Below are positions 53,238 through 61,355 of a DNA stretch of 64,000 nucleotides, one piece after another (the stretch's first letter is position 1; every line of letters begins with the position of its first letter). Where the stretch lies: positions 53,806-117,805 of the forward strand of contig NZ_PYAX01000020.1 in the NCBI RefSeq assembly GCF_003014735.1, read 5' to 3'. Under the pieces are notes generated by a model. The model searched no databases. It worked only from the letters and a program-made list of their open reading frames with translations, and was not told the origin of the DNA. The position numbers were made by a program, and so were the translations under genes. The DNA is from Saccharothrix carnea (lineage in GTDB: Bacteria > Actinomycetota > Actinomycetes > Mycobacteriales > Pseudonocardiaceae).

Positions 53238-54218
53238 TCATCGGGAGGGGCGGGGTCCTGCGGCTCGGCGGAGGCGGTTGGCGATCGCCAGTCCCAGCCC
53301 GTCCTCGGCCGGCAGGCAGGCGATGATGAGGTCGCACCCTTGCTGGTCGAGTTCGCGCAGGTAGCCGTACAGCCCGCGCGCGTAGGCGGGCATCGAAGCG
53401 GGGACGGCGATCACGGCGTGCGTTGTCACCGGTGCGTCCGCGGCGGAGGGCGGGAGCAGGATGCCGACCCGGTGACCCCGCGCCCTGGCGCGTTCGCCCT
53501 CGGCGTGGACGTGCTCGGGTTCGACCAGGACGACTCGCGCCTGTGGCGCGTAGTGGGACGGGTGTTGGCCCGGCACCCGGACCTGGCTGGCCGAGTGGAC
53601 CGGGAGCGGATGTCCCAGCACGGTCTCGAGGTCCTCGCGCGTCACGCCGCCCGGCCGGAGGATGGCGGGGACGTCGCCGGTGGCGTCGACGATGGTCGAC
53701 TCCAGGCCGACCTGGCAGGGACCGCCGTCGAGGACGAAGTCGACCGCGTCACCGAGCTCCGCCCGGACGTGGTCGGCGGTGGTGGGGCTGACCGAGCCGA
53801 AGCGGTTGGCGGACGGAGCCGCCACCGCGCCGCCGAAGATCGTCAGCAACGCGAGTGCGACGGGATGGTCGGGCACGCGCACGGCCACCGTGTCCAGGCC
53901 ACCGGTCGCTTCGAGCGGCACCCGGCGACCGCGCCGCAGGACCAGGGTCAGCGGCCCCGGCCAGAACCGTTCGGCGATCAGGCGCGCGGCGGGGGGAACG
54001 TCCTGGACCCAGTCGTCGAGGTGCTCCGCACCGCCGATGTGGACGATCAGCGGATGGGATGGCGGGCGTCCCTTGACCTGGAAGACGCGCTTGACGGCAG
54101 TGGGGTCCTCGGCGTTCGCGCCGAGACCGTAGACGGTCTCGGTCGGCACGGCCACCAGGCCGCCGTCACGCAGGACACCAGCCGCTTTCTCGATGTCAGT
54201 GGTTGGAGCGGACACCAC
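53238..54218 (-). CDS. L-threonylcarbamoyladenylate synthase (Sua5/YwlC)
   Basis: About 326 residues. YrdC-type catalytic domain: GGLVAVPTETVYGLGANAED, KVFQVKGRP-like KRVFQVKGRPPSHPLIVHIG, ERFWPGPLTLVLRR, SANRFGSVSPTTADHV, VGLESTIVDATG. A Sua5 C-terminal domain (GQHPSHYAPQARVVLVEPEH to ANRLRRAA) follows. The enzyme makes threonylcarbamoyl-AMP for t6A37 of ANN-decoding tRNAs. The GTG at 54218 is chosen because the motif-bearing sequence begins right after it; the upstream frame is not protein-like. Convergent with the carbonic anhydrase gene. Confidence 0.9.
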   Translation of the reverse strand: MVSAPTTDIEKAAGVLRDGGLVAVPTETVYGLGANAEDPTAVKRVFQVKGRPPSHPLIVHIGGAEHLDDWVQDVPPAARLIAERFWPGPLTLVLRRGRRVPLEATGGLDTVAVRVPDHPVALALLTIFGGAVAAPSANRFGSVSPTTADHVRAELGDAVDFVLDGGPCQVGLESTIVDATGDVPAILRPGGVTREDLETVLGHPLPVHSASQVRVPGQHPSHYAPQARVVLVEPEHVHAEGERARARGHRVGILLPPSAADAPVTTHAVIAVPASMPAYARGLYGYLRELDQQGCDLIIACLPAEDGLGLAIANRLRRAAGPRPSR

Positions 54219-54514
54219 GCGATTCTTCCACCGCGACACGAGCGATGGTCCTGGGGTCCACCGGCGGACACGGGGCGACGGTGAGGGCTCTGACGATCGT
54301 CGCGTCCTTCGCGCCTGGGGTCCGGTGTGCCGGCCTGGAACTGCGGACGGAGTTCGCGAATGTCGTGGGCGTGTTGGTCGACCACGACATGTGGGCAAGG
54401 TCGTGTTGCACCTGCCGTCCAACGCGCTCAAGTCCACCCTCTGCGGTCGGATCGACCTCGTGCCGCGGGCCAGGGGTGGCGGAAGGTGCTGGTTGATGAG
54501 TGGGTTTGACGCCT

Positions 54515-54622
54515 TCATCTTCCGTCGGGAGCCGCACCCATGCCGAGGGAGATCTGCACGATGATCAGTGTGATCCAGGCGAGCAGGAACAGCACCACCC
54601 AGAACGTGGGTCTGGTCAGCAT
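54515..54622 (-). CDS. 35-residue membrane protein downstream of corA
   Basis: The frame MLTRPTFWVVLFLLAWITLI (continuing IVQISLGMGAAPDGR) is one membrane helix with a short basic N-terminus. An AGGAGG ribosome binding site ends 7 nt before ATG 54622, better than that of most genes here. It begins 20 bp after the corA stop on the same strand, so it is probably co-transcribed and may modulate or accompany the channel. No family is recognised. Confidence 0.6.
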   Translation of the reverse strand: MLTRPTFWVVLFLLAWITLIIVQISLGMGAAPDGR

Positions 54623-54641
54623 GGCAAGCCTCCTGCGCCGG

Positions 54642-55703
54642 TCACAGCCATCGGTTGCGCTTGAACAGCCGGTACAGCACCAGGCATGCGGCCAGGGTGA
54701 TGGACAGGATCAGCGGATAGCCGTACTTCCAGCGTAGTTCGGGCATCTGGTCGAAGTTCATGCCGTAGGTGCCGAAGACCATGGTGGGCACGGCGATGAT
54801 CGCGACCCAGGCGGAGATCCTGCGCATGTCGTTGTTCTGCTGCAGCGACACCTTTGCCAGCGTGGCGTCGATGAGGGTGGTGAGCAGCTCGTCGAATCCG
54901 GTGACGCGCTCGGTCACGGTGGTGAGGTGGTCGTCGACGTCGCGGAAGTAGGAGCGCACCGTCTCGGGGATCAGCGGCCCGCAGTGGCCCTCGCTGAGCT
55001 TGCGCAGTGGCCCGGCCAGGGGCATCACCGCTCGTCGCAGCTCCATCAGCTCCCGCTTGACCAGGTACATCTGTTCGATGCCGATTTCGCTGCGCGGGGC
55101 GAAGACCGCGGCCTCGACCAGGTCGATGTCGCCCTGGAATGCTTCGACCACGTCGAGGTAGCCGTCCACGACGCGGTCGGCGATGGCGTGCAGTACCACC
55201 GCAGGTCCTGTGGCCAGCCGCTCAGGTTGGGCTTCCAGTTCGGTGCGCAGATTGCCCAGCGCGGAGTGATTGCCGTGGCGGACCGTCACGACGTAGTCAC
55301 GCCCGAGGAAGACCTCCAGCTCGCCGGACTCGACGATCTCGTTGGCGGTCGTGGGCGACTCGTGCTCGACATAACGCAGCGTCTTGAACACCATGAACAG
55401 GTTGTCCTCGTAACGCTCCAGCTTGGGCCGCTGGTGGGCGTGTACCGCGTCCTCCACGGCCAGTTCGTGCAGCCCGAACGCCTCGGCCACGTCGCGGATA
55501 CGGTCCTCGTCGGGCGCGTAGAGGCCGACCCAGACGAACCCCACACCGCGGGTGCGGACCTCAGCGACCGCGTCCCCCGGTGTCCAGTCACCGGGCAGCC
55601 GGACACCGTCGACGTAGACGCCGCAGGCCACCACCGCGTCGGGCGTGGTCGCCGCCGCCATGTCGGAGCCACCGCCTGCGGGGATCGCCATAACGCCGAT
55701 CAT
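54642..55703 (-). CDS. corA: CorA-family magnesium/cobalt channel
   Basis: About 353 residues. The large cytoplasmic domain (FVWVGLYAPDEDRIRDVAEA, LHELAVEDAVHAHQRPKLER, FFVVFKTLRY-like FMVFKTLRYVEHE) is followed by the stalk helix and two membrane helices with the signature YGMNF between them (VPTMVFGTYGMNFDQMPELR). It ends in a basic tail (YRLFKRNRWL). ATG 55703 or 55694 is likely; the frame upstream is not conserved. It takes up Mg2+ as a pentamer. Confidence 0.9.
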   Translation of the reverse strand: MIGVMAIPAGGGSDMAAATTPDAVVACGVYVDGVRLPGDWTPGDAVAEVRTRGVGFVWVGLYAPDEDRIRDVAEAFGLHELAVEDAVHAHQRPKLERYEDNLFMVFKTLRYVEHESPTTANEIVESGELEVFLGRDYVVTVRHGNHSALGNLRTELEAQPERLATGPAVVLHAIADRVVDGYLDVVEAFQGDIDLVEAAVFAPRSEIGIEQMYLVKRELMELRRAVMPLAGPLRKLSEGHCGPLIPETVRSYFRDVDDHLTTVTERVTGFDELLTTLIDATLAKVSLQQNNDMRRISAWVAIIAVPTMVFGTYGMNFDQMPELRWKYGYPLILSITLAACLVLYRLFKRNRWL

Positions 55704-56166
55704 GCCGCACGCGCACGCGCGCACCACTCGACCGGGTGACGCCTTAATGCGCTCCTGATGCCGACCGGATGTCCACGTCACCAAGAAGTACGACGGGCGA
55801 GGTGCCTTGAACTGCGGAAACGGTTCGACCCGTTCCCAGGGTCGGTACATCAGGTTGCTGGTGGTGCGCAGGTGTGGAGTCGGACGTCGAGGAACTGTCG
55901 ACGTGTGGAACTCCGAAAGGGCTGAGGTGTGCGGGTGATGAAGGAAGCGTGTCGTCAACCTCGACGACGTGGGCACACGATGGTGGTGGTGCGGCGGTGA
56001 CGATCATGATCGGCTGTGGCCGGATCGGCGAGTTCACAAGGGCGGCCAACGTCCGACGACGCGGCGTTGGCCATCGGTGAGGGCGGCCCGCTGGTGGCGA
56101 CGCGATGCGAGCGAGAGCCCCCGTCCACCGACTTCGACGCGTGACGCAGTTGCCAGAGAGTTGTTC
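55704..56166. other. intergenic between corA and SOD
   Basis: No gene seen on either strand in about 460 bp; it contains the divergent promoters of corA and the superoxide dismutase gene. Confidence 0.4.
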
Positions 56167-56183
56167 TTGCTACAGAGTGGCAA
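56167..56183. promoter_or_regulatory. inverted repeat upstream of the SOD gene
   Basis: The sequence ttgctacagagtggcaa is a TTGC-N9-GCAA dyad 30 bp before the start codon. Its position suits an operator. In Streptomyces, Fe-SOD is repressed by the nickel-responsive Nur at TTGCA-type dyads, but the spacing here is not the published one, so the link is tentative. Confidence 0.3.
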
Positions 56184-56213
56184 TAAGTTTTCGCGAAGTT
56201 CCAGGAGCGTCTC

Positions 56214-56843
56214 ATGAGCCAGTACGTGCTGCCGGACCTGCCCTACGACTACGCGGCGCTCGAACCCGCGATCACCGGGGAGATCCTGGAGCTGCACCAC
56301 AGCAAGCACCACGCCGCTTACGTCAAGGGCGCGAACGACACTCTGGAGCGGTTGGCCGAGATCCGCGAGAAGGACGACTTCTCCGGCATCGTCGGCCTGG
56401 AGAAGACCTTCGCGTTCAACCTGTCGGGGCACGTGCTGCACACGATGTTCTGGGACAACCTGAGCCCGGACGGCGGCGACCGGCCCGACGGCGAGCTGGC
56501 CGCGGCCATCGACGAGCACTTCGGCTCGTTCGACGCCTTCGCCAAGCAGCTCTCGGCCGCGACCACCCTGGTGCAGGGCTCGGGCTGGGGCGTGCTCGCC
56601 TGGGAGCCGCTGTCCCGGCGCCTGGTCGTCGAGCAGGTGTACGACCACCACGGCAACGTCGGCATGAACACGACCCCGGTTCTGGTGTTCGACGCGTGGG
56701 AGCACGCCTACTACCTGCAGTACCGCAACGTGCGACCGGACTACGTGCAGAAGCTGTGGTCGCTGGTGAACTGGGCCGACGTGACCCGCCGCTTCGACGC
56801 CGCGCGGGCGGGCGGCTCCGGGCTGATCGCACCGTCGAAGTAA
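56214..56843 (+). CDS. iron/manganese superoxide dismutase
   Basis: 209 residues. Metal ligands are in place: His in LELHHSKHHAAYVKGAN, His in NLSGHVLHTMFWDNL, and Asp/His in VFDAWEHAYYLQYRNVRPDY. The GSGWGVLAWEP block is typical. It disproportionates superoxide in the cytoplasm. ATG 56214 has aggag 6 nt upstream. Fe or Mn preference cannot be told safely from sequence alone. Confidence 0.92.
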   Translation: MSQYVLPDLPYDYAALEPAITGEILELHHSKHHAAYVKGANDTLERLAEIREKDDFSGIVGLEKTFAFNLSGHVLHTMFWDNLSPDGGDRPDGELAAAIDEHFGSFDAFAKQLSAATTLVQGSGWGVLAWEPLSRRLVVEQVYDHHGNVGMNTTPVLVFDAWEHAYYLQYRNVRPDYVQKLWSLVNWADVTRRFDAARAGGSGLIAPSK

Positions 56844-57018
56844 CCCTCTCGGACCGGCAGTGGGTGCTCCGACAGATCACGCACTGCCACCGCCGTGTCC
56901 CCGCCTTCACCAGGAGGCGGGGACACGGTTTGACGAACAGCGACCACTCCGGCGCCGGGACGGCAGGTCGATCGTCAGGTCACGCACCGCCCGCAGTCGT
57001 GTGATGCGGGGTCCTTCG

Positions 57019-58248
57019 TCACCGGAGGCAGGATCGAACTGCTTCGGCCAGGTTCGCCGCGCGTGGGTCGTCGGGGCGGTAGTTCCAGAGGTTGGTGACG
57101 TAGCCGAAACCGACCCGGGCGTCGGGGTCGCCGAAGGCCGTCGACCCGCCGGAGCCCGGGTGGCCGAATGAGCCCGGCCCGACCATCGGCATCGGTGGGC
57201 AGGCTCGCCAGAAGCCGAGCGACATGTTGAAGGAGCGTTCGGCGGGGATCTCCAGGCCCGGCGGCAGCCCGTACATCCGGGTCTTGTCGGTCTGGACGGC
57301 CGTCATCGCCTCCACCGTCGCCGGGTCGAGCAGTCGCACGCCGTCGACCTCGCTGACCGTGGCGGCGTACATCCGCGCCAGCGATCGCGCGTCGGAGACC
57401 ATGTTCGCGGCCGGGAACTCCGCCGCGCGCCACTCACGGGTCCGGAAGTACCCGGTCGCGGGGTCCATGGCGCCGCCGAGCACACCGGCACGCATCTGGA
57501 CGGCGTCCGGGCTCCACATCGACTGGACCCACGCGGTGACGGTGTCCGCGTCGAGGCCGGTCGTCGCGATCATCCCGGCGAGCAGTTCCTCCAGGGTGAA
57601 CGGCGCGGCGTCCTCGAAGTGGGCCACCCGCGGCTCGTGTTCCTCGGGCAGCCCGATCCAGGCGCTCAGCCCGAGCGGGGCGGCCACCTCCTCGGCGAAG
57701 AAGGTGCCCAGTGACTTGCCGGTGATCCGGCGCACGACCTCGCCGACCAGGAATCCGTAGGTGACGGCGTGGTAGACGTGTTCGGTGCCCGGTTCCCACA
57801 GCGGCTTCTGCGCTTCGAGCGCGCGGATGACCGGGTCCCAGGAGCAGGCCTGCTCGAACGTCAGCGGGCCGTCGACGATCGGCAGACCGGCCTGGTGGGA
57901 CAGCAGCCAGCGCACGGGGATGCGGTCCTTGCCCGCGGCGCCGAACTCCGGCCAGTACCGGGTGACCGGGGCGTCGAGGTCGAGCTGACCGCGCTGGACC
58001 AGCAGGTGGGCGCAGATCGCGGTGGCGCCCTTTGTCGTGGACGCGACCTGGGCGATGGTGTCCCCGGTCCAGGGGCGGTTCGCCTCGCGGTCAGCGAGGC
58101 CGTCCCACAGGTCGACGACGGGACGGCCGTCGACGTACACGCAGCACGCCGCGCCGACCTCGCCGGGGTTGCCCTCGAAGTTCGCCCGGAAGACGTCGGC
58201 GACCTTGCCCCAGCCGTCCTCGACACCGGGGCTTGTCGTGCTTGCCAT
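57019..58248 (-). CDS. serine hydrolase of the class C beta-lactamase/esterase family
   Basis: 409 residues. The catalytic SxxK motif is STTK (VASTTKGATAICAHLLV). The second motif is YHAVTYGFLVGEVVRR (YxxxY type, as in EstB-like esterases), and a C-terminal SFGHPGSGGSTAFGDP corresponds to the third. No signal peptide, so it is probably a cytoplasmic esterase or amidase rather than a true beta-lactamase. It is the last gene of a minus-strand operon after the ABC permease (82-bp gap). Confidence 0.87.
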   Translation of the reverse strand: MASTTSPGVEDGWGKVADVFRANFEGNPGEVGAACCVYVDGRPVVDLWDGLADREANRPWTGDTIAQVASTTKGATAICAHLLVQRGQLDLDAPVTRYWPEFGAAGKDRIPVRWLLSHQAGLPIVDGPLTFEQACSWDPVIRALEAQKPLWEPGTEHVYHAVTYGFLVGEVVRRITGKSLGTFFAEEVAAPLGLSAWIGLPEEHEPRVAHFEDAAPFTLEELLAGMIATTGLDADTVTAWVQSMWSPDAVQMRAGVLGGAMDPATGYFRTREWRAAEFPAANMVSDARSLARMYAATVSEVDGVRLLDPATVEAMTAVQTDKTRMYGLPPGLEIPAERSFNMSLGFWRACPPMPMVGPGSFGHPGSGGSTAFGDPDARVGFGYVTNLWNYRPDDPRAANLAEAVRSCLR

Positions 58249-58330
58249 GTTGTGATCCTTTCCAGGGGTGCGCGTCCGCGGTGAACGGCGTCCGATGCGG
58301 ATGTCGCCGATCCGCCGGAGGCGGGCGGAA

Positions 58331-59095
58331 CTAGGAGATCCTGCGGCGGTAGGTGATCGTGGCCAAGACGTAGGCGACGATGAGGATGCCGACGCACCAG
58401 GCGAGGGCGATCCAGATGTCGGTGCCCACAGGCTGTTCGGTGAACAGGCCGCGGATGGTGTTGACGATGGAGGTCACCGGCTGGTTCTCGGCGAAGGCGC
58501 GCACCGGGCCGGGCATGGTGTCCGTCGGCACGAACGCGGAGCTGAGGAACGGCAGGAAGATGAGCGGGTAGGAGAACGCGCTCGCGCCGTCGACGGATTT
58601 CGCGGTGAGGCCGGGAATGACGGCCAGCCAGGTCAGTGCGAGGGTGAACAGGAACAGGATGCCCGCGACCGCGAGCCACTGCGCCACTCCCGCGCTCGTG
58701 CGGAAGCCCATCAGCAGTGCGACGAGCAGGACGACCACGAGCGAGATCAGGTTGGCCACCAGCGACGTGACGACGTGCGCCCACAGCACTGAGGACCGGG
58801 CGATGGGCATGGACTGGAATCGTTCGAAGATGCCGCCCTTCATGTCCAGGAAGAGCCGGAACGCCGTGTAGGAGATGCCCGAGGCGACCGTGATGAGCAG
58901 GATGCCGGGCAGCATGTACTGCACGTACGAGTCCGAGCCGGTGTCGATCGCGCCGCCGAAGACGTAGACGAACATCAGCATCATGGCGATCGGCATGATC
59001 GCGGTGGTGATGATGGTGTCCGGGCTGCGGGTGATGTGGCGCAGTGATCGTCCCAACAGGACGCCGGTGTCGCCGAGGAAGTGCTTGGCCATCAT
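58331..59095 (-). CDS. ABC-2 type transporter permease (DrrB-like)
   Basis: 254 residues with six membrane helices: TIITTAIMPIAMMLMFVYVF, YMLPGILLITVASGISYTAF, then MKGGIFERFQSMPIARSSVL, the conserved ABC-2 segment, and FLPFLSSAFVPTDTMPGPVR. It pairs with the ATPase encoded 7 bp upstream to export a hydrophobic compound or drug, as in daunorubicin-type DrrAB systems. Confidence 0.87.
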   Translation of the reverse strand: MMAKHFLGDTGVLLGRSLRHITRSPDTIITTAIMPIAMMLMFVYVFGGAIDTGSDSYVQYMLPGILLITVASGISYTAFRLFLDMKGGIFERFQSMPIARSSVLWAHVVTSLVANLISLVVVLLVALLMGFRTSAGVAQWLAVAGILFLFTLALTWLAVIPGLTAKSVDGASAFSYPLIFLPFLSSAFVPTDTMPGPVRAFAENQPVTSIVNTIRGLFTEQPVGTDIWIALAWCVGILIVAYVLATITYRRRIS

Positions 59096-59101
59096 GGCTC
59101 C

Positions 59102-59872
59102 TTACTTCTTGTCGCCGACGAGCGCGAGGAAGACGTCTTCCAGGGTCGGCTGCTTCTCGACGTACTCGACCTCGGCGGGCGGGAGCAGCTTCTTCAGTTC
59201 GGCGAGGGTGTCGTTCACGATGATCCGGCCCTCGTGCAGGATCGCGATCCGGTCTGCGAGCTGTTCGGCTTCGTCCAGGTACTGCGTGGTGAGCAGCACC
59301 GTCGTGCCCTGCGCGGCGAGTTCCTTGACCGCCTGCCACACCTCGATGCGCCCCTGCGGATCCAGCCCGGTGGTCGGCTCGTCGAGGAAGATCACCGGCG
59401 GGTTCCCGACGAGGCTCATCGCGATGTCGAGGCGGCGGCGCATGCCACCGGAATAGGTCGACACCTTCCGCGAGCCCGCGTCGGTCAGCGAGAAGCGGGC
59501 GAGCAGGTCGTCGGCGATCGTGCCGGGGTTCTTGAGGTGCCGGAGTCGGGCGACGAGCACGAGGTTTTCGCGCCCGCTGAGGATTTCGTCGACGGCGGCG
59601 AACTGGCCGGTGAGGCTGATGGACTCGCGTACGTCCGCGGCCTGCGTGGTGACGTCGAAGCCGTTGACGCTCACCGTGCCCGCGTCGGCTTTGAGCAGCG
59701 TGGAAAGGATCTTCACGGCCGTGGTCTTGCCGGCGCCGTTGGAGCCGAGCAGGGCGAAGATGCTGCCGCGCGCCACGTCGAAGTCCACGCCGCGCAGCAC
59801 CTCCAGCGCTTTGTAGGACTTCCTGAGGCCCTGCACGCGGATCACAGGTCCGGTGGTCGGTAGGGTGGTCAC
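59102..59872 (-). CDS. ABC transporter ATP-binding protein (DrrA-like)
   Basis: 256 residues. Walker A GSNGAGKTTAVKIL, Q-loop SLTGQFAAVDEIL, signature YSGGMRRRLDIAM, Walker B VIFLDEPTTGLDPQ, H-loop LLTTQYLDEAEQLADRI. The C-terminal tail PPAEVEYVEKQPTLEDVFLA is typical of DrrA-type exporters. GTG 59872 overlaps the stop of the DUF1048 gene by 4 bp, so the operon is tightly coupled. Confidence 0.9.
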   Translation of the reverse strand: MTTLPTTGPVIRVQGLRKSYKALEVLRGVDFDVARGSIFALLGSNGAGKTTAVKILSTLLKADAGTVSVNGFDVTTQAADVRESISLTGQFAAVDEILSGRENLVLVARLRHLKNPGTIADDLLARFSLTDAGSRKVSTYSGGMRRRLDIAMSLVGNPPVIFLDEPTTGLDPQGRIEVWQAVKELAAQGTTVLLTTQYLDEAEQLADRIAILHEGRIIVNDTLAELKKLLPPAEVEYVEKQPTLEDVFLALVGDKK

Positions 59873-60237
59873 GACGAGGTCTCCCCGGATGCGTCTTCGG
59901 CCTTCTTGATGGCGTTGGCCAGCCGTTCCCGCTCCCGGGTGATCCAGCTGCCCTTGGTGTAGTTCTGGAGGAACGCCTCGACGAACTCCACGGGGTCTTC
60001 CCCGACGATGGCGCGGATGGGCGTTCCGTCCGCCGCGGCGCGTTCGAACAGGTCGGCCAGGTCCTCGAACATCGAGGCAGCGCCGTCACCGTCCGCCGAC
60101 CCGAAATACATCAGGTACCGTTCCAGCGCGTCGACCGCTGTGCGGTAGTTCTCGGGCAACTGTTTCGTGCGCGCCTTGTAGGCCCGCCAGCGGCGCTTGT
60201 CGCCGATGACCTTCGAGGCGAGTTCTGCGATGTTCAT
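59869..60237 (-). CDS. DUF1048 protein
   Basis: 122 residues, almost entirely helical: KVIGDKRRWRAYKARTKQLP, ENYRTAVDALERYLMYFGSA, DLFERAAADGTPIRAIVGED, PVEFVEAFLQNYTKGSWITR. DUF1048 proteins are regularly encoded between a PadR regulator and an ABC exporter, as here, but their role is unclear. ATG 60237 overlaps the padR stop (ATGA) and its own stop overlaps the ATPase start. Confidence 0.85.
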   Translation of the reverse strand: MNIAELASKVIGDKRRWRAYKARTKQLPENYRTAVDALERYLMYFGSADGDGAASMFEDLADLFERAAADGTPIRAIVGEDPVEFVEAFLQNYTKGSWITRERERLANAIKKAEDASGETSS

Positions 60238-60569
60238 GGTCGGGCATCCCCTTCGCGGAGCTTGTCCAGTCGTTCCGCGAGGAAGCTCCAGGTCCTCCAG
60301 AACTCTTCGAGGTGTTGCCGTCCCTGGTCGTTGAGGGAGTAGACCTTGCGCGGCGGTCCCTTCTCGGACGGGACCTTCTCCACGTCGACCAGGCCGCGCT
60401 GCTCGATCCTGATGAGCAGGGCGTAGACGGTTCCTTCGGCGATGTCGGAGAAGCCCTGGTCGCGCAGCCACGCGGTGATCTCGTAGCCGTAGGCGGGCCG
60501 GCCGGCCAGGATCGCCAGGACGATGCCGTCCAGCACGCCCTTGAGCATCTCGGTCACCTGTTTGCCCAT
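60234..60569 (-). CDS. PadR-family transcriptional regulator
   Basis: 111 residues. Winged helix typical of PadR: KGVLDGIVLAILAGRPAYGY, EITAWLRDQGFSDIAEGTVY, ALLIRIEQRGLVDVEK, PPRKVYSLNDQGRQHLEEFW. It most likely represses its own operon (DUF1048, ABC exporter, serine hydrolase) and is released by a ligand that the exporter handles. ATG 60569 has a ggaaggggg ribosome binding site. Confidence 0.9.
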   Translation of the reverse strand: MGKQVTEMLKGVLDGIVLAILAGRPAYGYEITAWLRDQGFSDIAEGTVYALLIRIEQRGLVDVEKVPSEKGPPRKVYSLNDQGRQHLEEFWRTWSFLAERLDKLREGDARP

Positions 60570-60584
60570 GGAACACCCCCTTCC

Positions 60585-60635
60585 GACTACTACTTAGTGA
60601 TGATGACTACTGGTACCTAGTAAAGCTGACTAGCT
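60585..60635 (-). promoter_or_regulatory. promoter/operator region of the padR operon
   Basis: An A/T-rich island directly upstream of padR contains several overlapping dyads: tactacttagt, then actactggtacctagtaaag, with tactggtacctagta an imperfect palindrome. PadR regulators bind such interrupted TACT/AGTA dyads over their own promoters, so autoregulation is plausible. Confidence 0.5.
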
Positions 60636-60716
60636 CTGGTGGCGCAAGTCCCACGGGATGGCGAGAGGTGATCACGGTGTCGAGGGTCGGCTTCCGACCT
60701 GACACGGAACGGTCAT

Positions 60717-60751
60717 CGTGCTGACACCGTCCTTGGCACGGTGTCAGCACG
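60717..60751. repeat. perfect 14-bp inverted repeat with 7-nt loop
   Basis: Arms 60717-60730 (cgtgctgacaccgt) and 60738-60751 (acggtgtcagcacg) pair perfectly around ccttggc. No T-run follows. It lies in a gap with no visible gene, upstream of both padR (leftward) and the APC transporter (rightward), and might be a regulator-binding site or terminator relic. Confidence 0.6.
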
Positions 60752-61355
60752 GCGGCGTGGTTCGACCGCGTACGACCGCGCGCATCGATCGGTGGTCTCG
60801 GTGGCCGTCCGGCGATCCCAGGGGCCTACCGCGCTGCCGTCCCGGAAGTGGCGTGGTTGCCGGCCGTGCGGCAGGGCGCGTCGTCACCTTGAGTCGATTC
60901 GGCGCCCACGCCGAGGCGGATCTGCGCGGTGACGGGGCAGGTCGGACAGGAGGGAAGGCGGCGACCCCGAGGGCGGCGTCGAGGTGGAGCTGTTCGACGT
61001 CGGTCGGGGGGCAACTCTTGCTTCACGGGTCAACCCGTCCTGGGCAATGGCAAACAGGTCGCCTCACGGCGTTCCGGCTGAGAACCCCGTGGGGTACATG
61101 TCGCGCTCTTCCGGTTCGCCAATCCGGGCAAACCGGAACCAACGCGCATCCCGGACACCGGATCGGTGGAAGTCGTTTTTGCGCGATCTTTACGCGGGAC
61201 AACGCCCGTTTTCACGTCGCCGGCATCCGGAGGGAAGTTGACTGCCGCTGTGCAGACGAGCCGGACGCCCTGCGCTGTCCGGTCCGTCGCCGTGCACCCG
61301 CCGCGCGGTGGTCGCATGCTGTGCCCGACGAAGTGATCACAACAGGAGACCCTGC
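60752..61355. other. long 5' region of the APC transporter gene
   Basis: About 600 bp with no convincing gene. It contains an 8-bp hairpin at 61109-61138 (ttccggtt and aaccggaa, 14-nt loop) and could be a long leader. I cannot match it to a known riboswitch; the c-di-AMP (ydaO) motif often found before such transporters in actinobacteria was looked for by eye and not found. Confidence 0.35.

Noticed and set aside
57861..60089. 742-codon minus-strand frame running through the ABC operon and serine hydrolase gene
   Set aside because: Out-of-frame Arg/Pro-rich translation on the same strand as the real genes, which have complete Walker and SxxK motifs.
60752..61355. c-di-AMP (ydaO) riboswitch in the leader of the APC transporter
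   Set aside because: I looked for the conserved core by eye and found only a simple hairpin at 61109-61138; no match to the riboswitch consensus.
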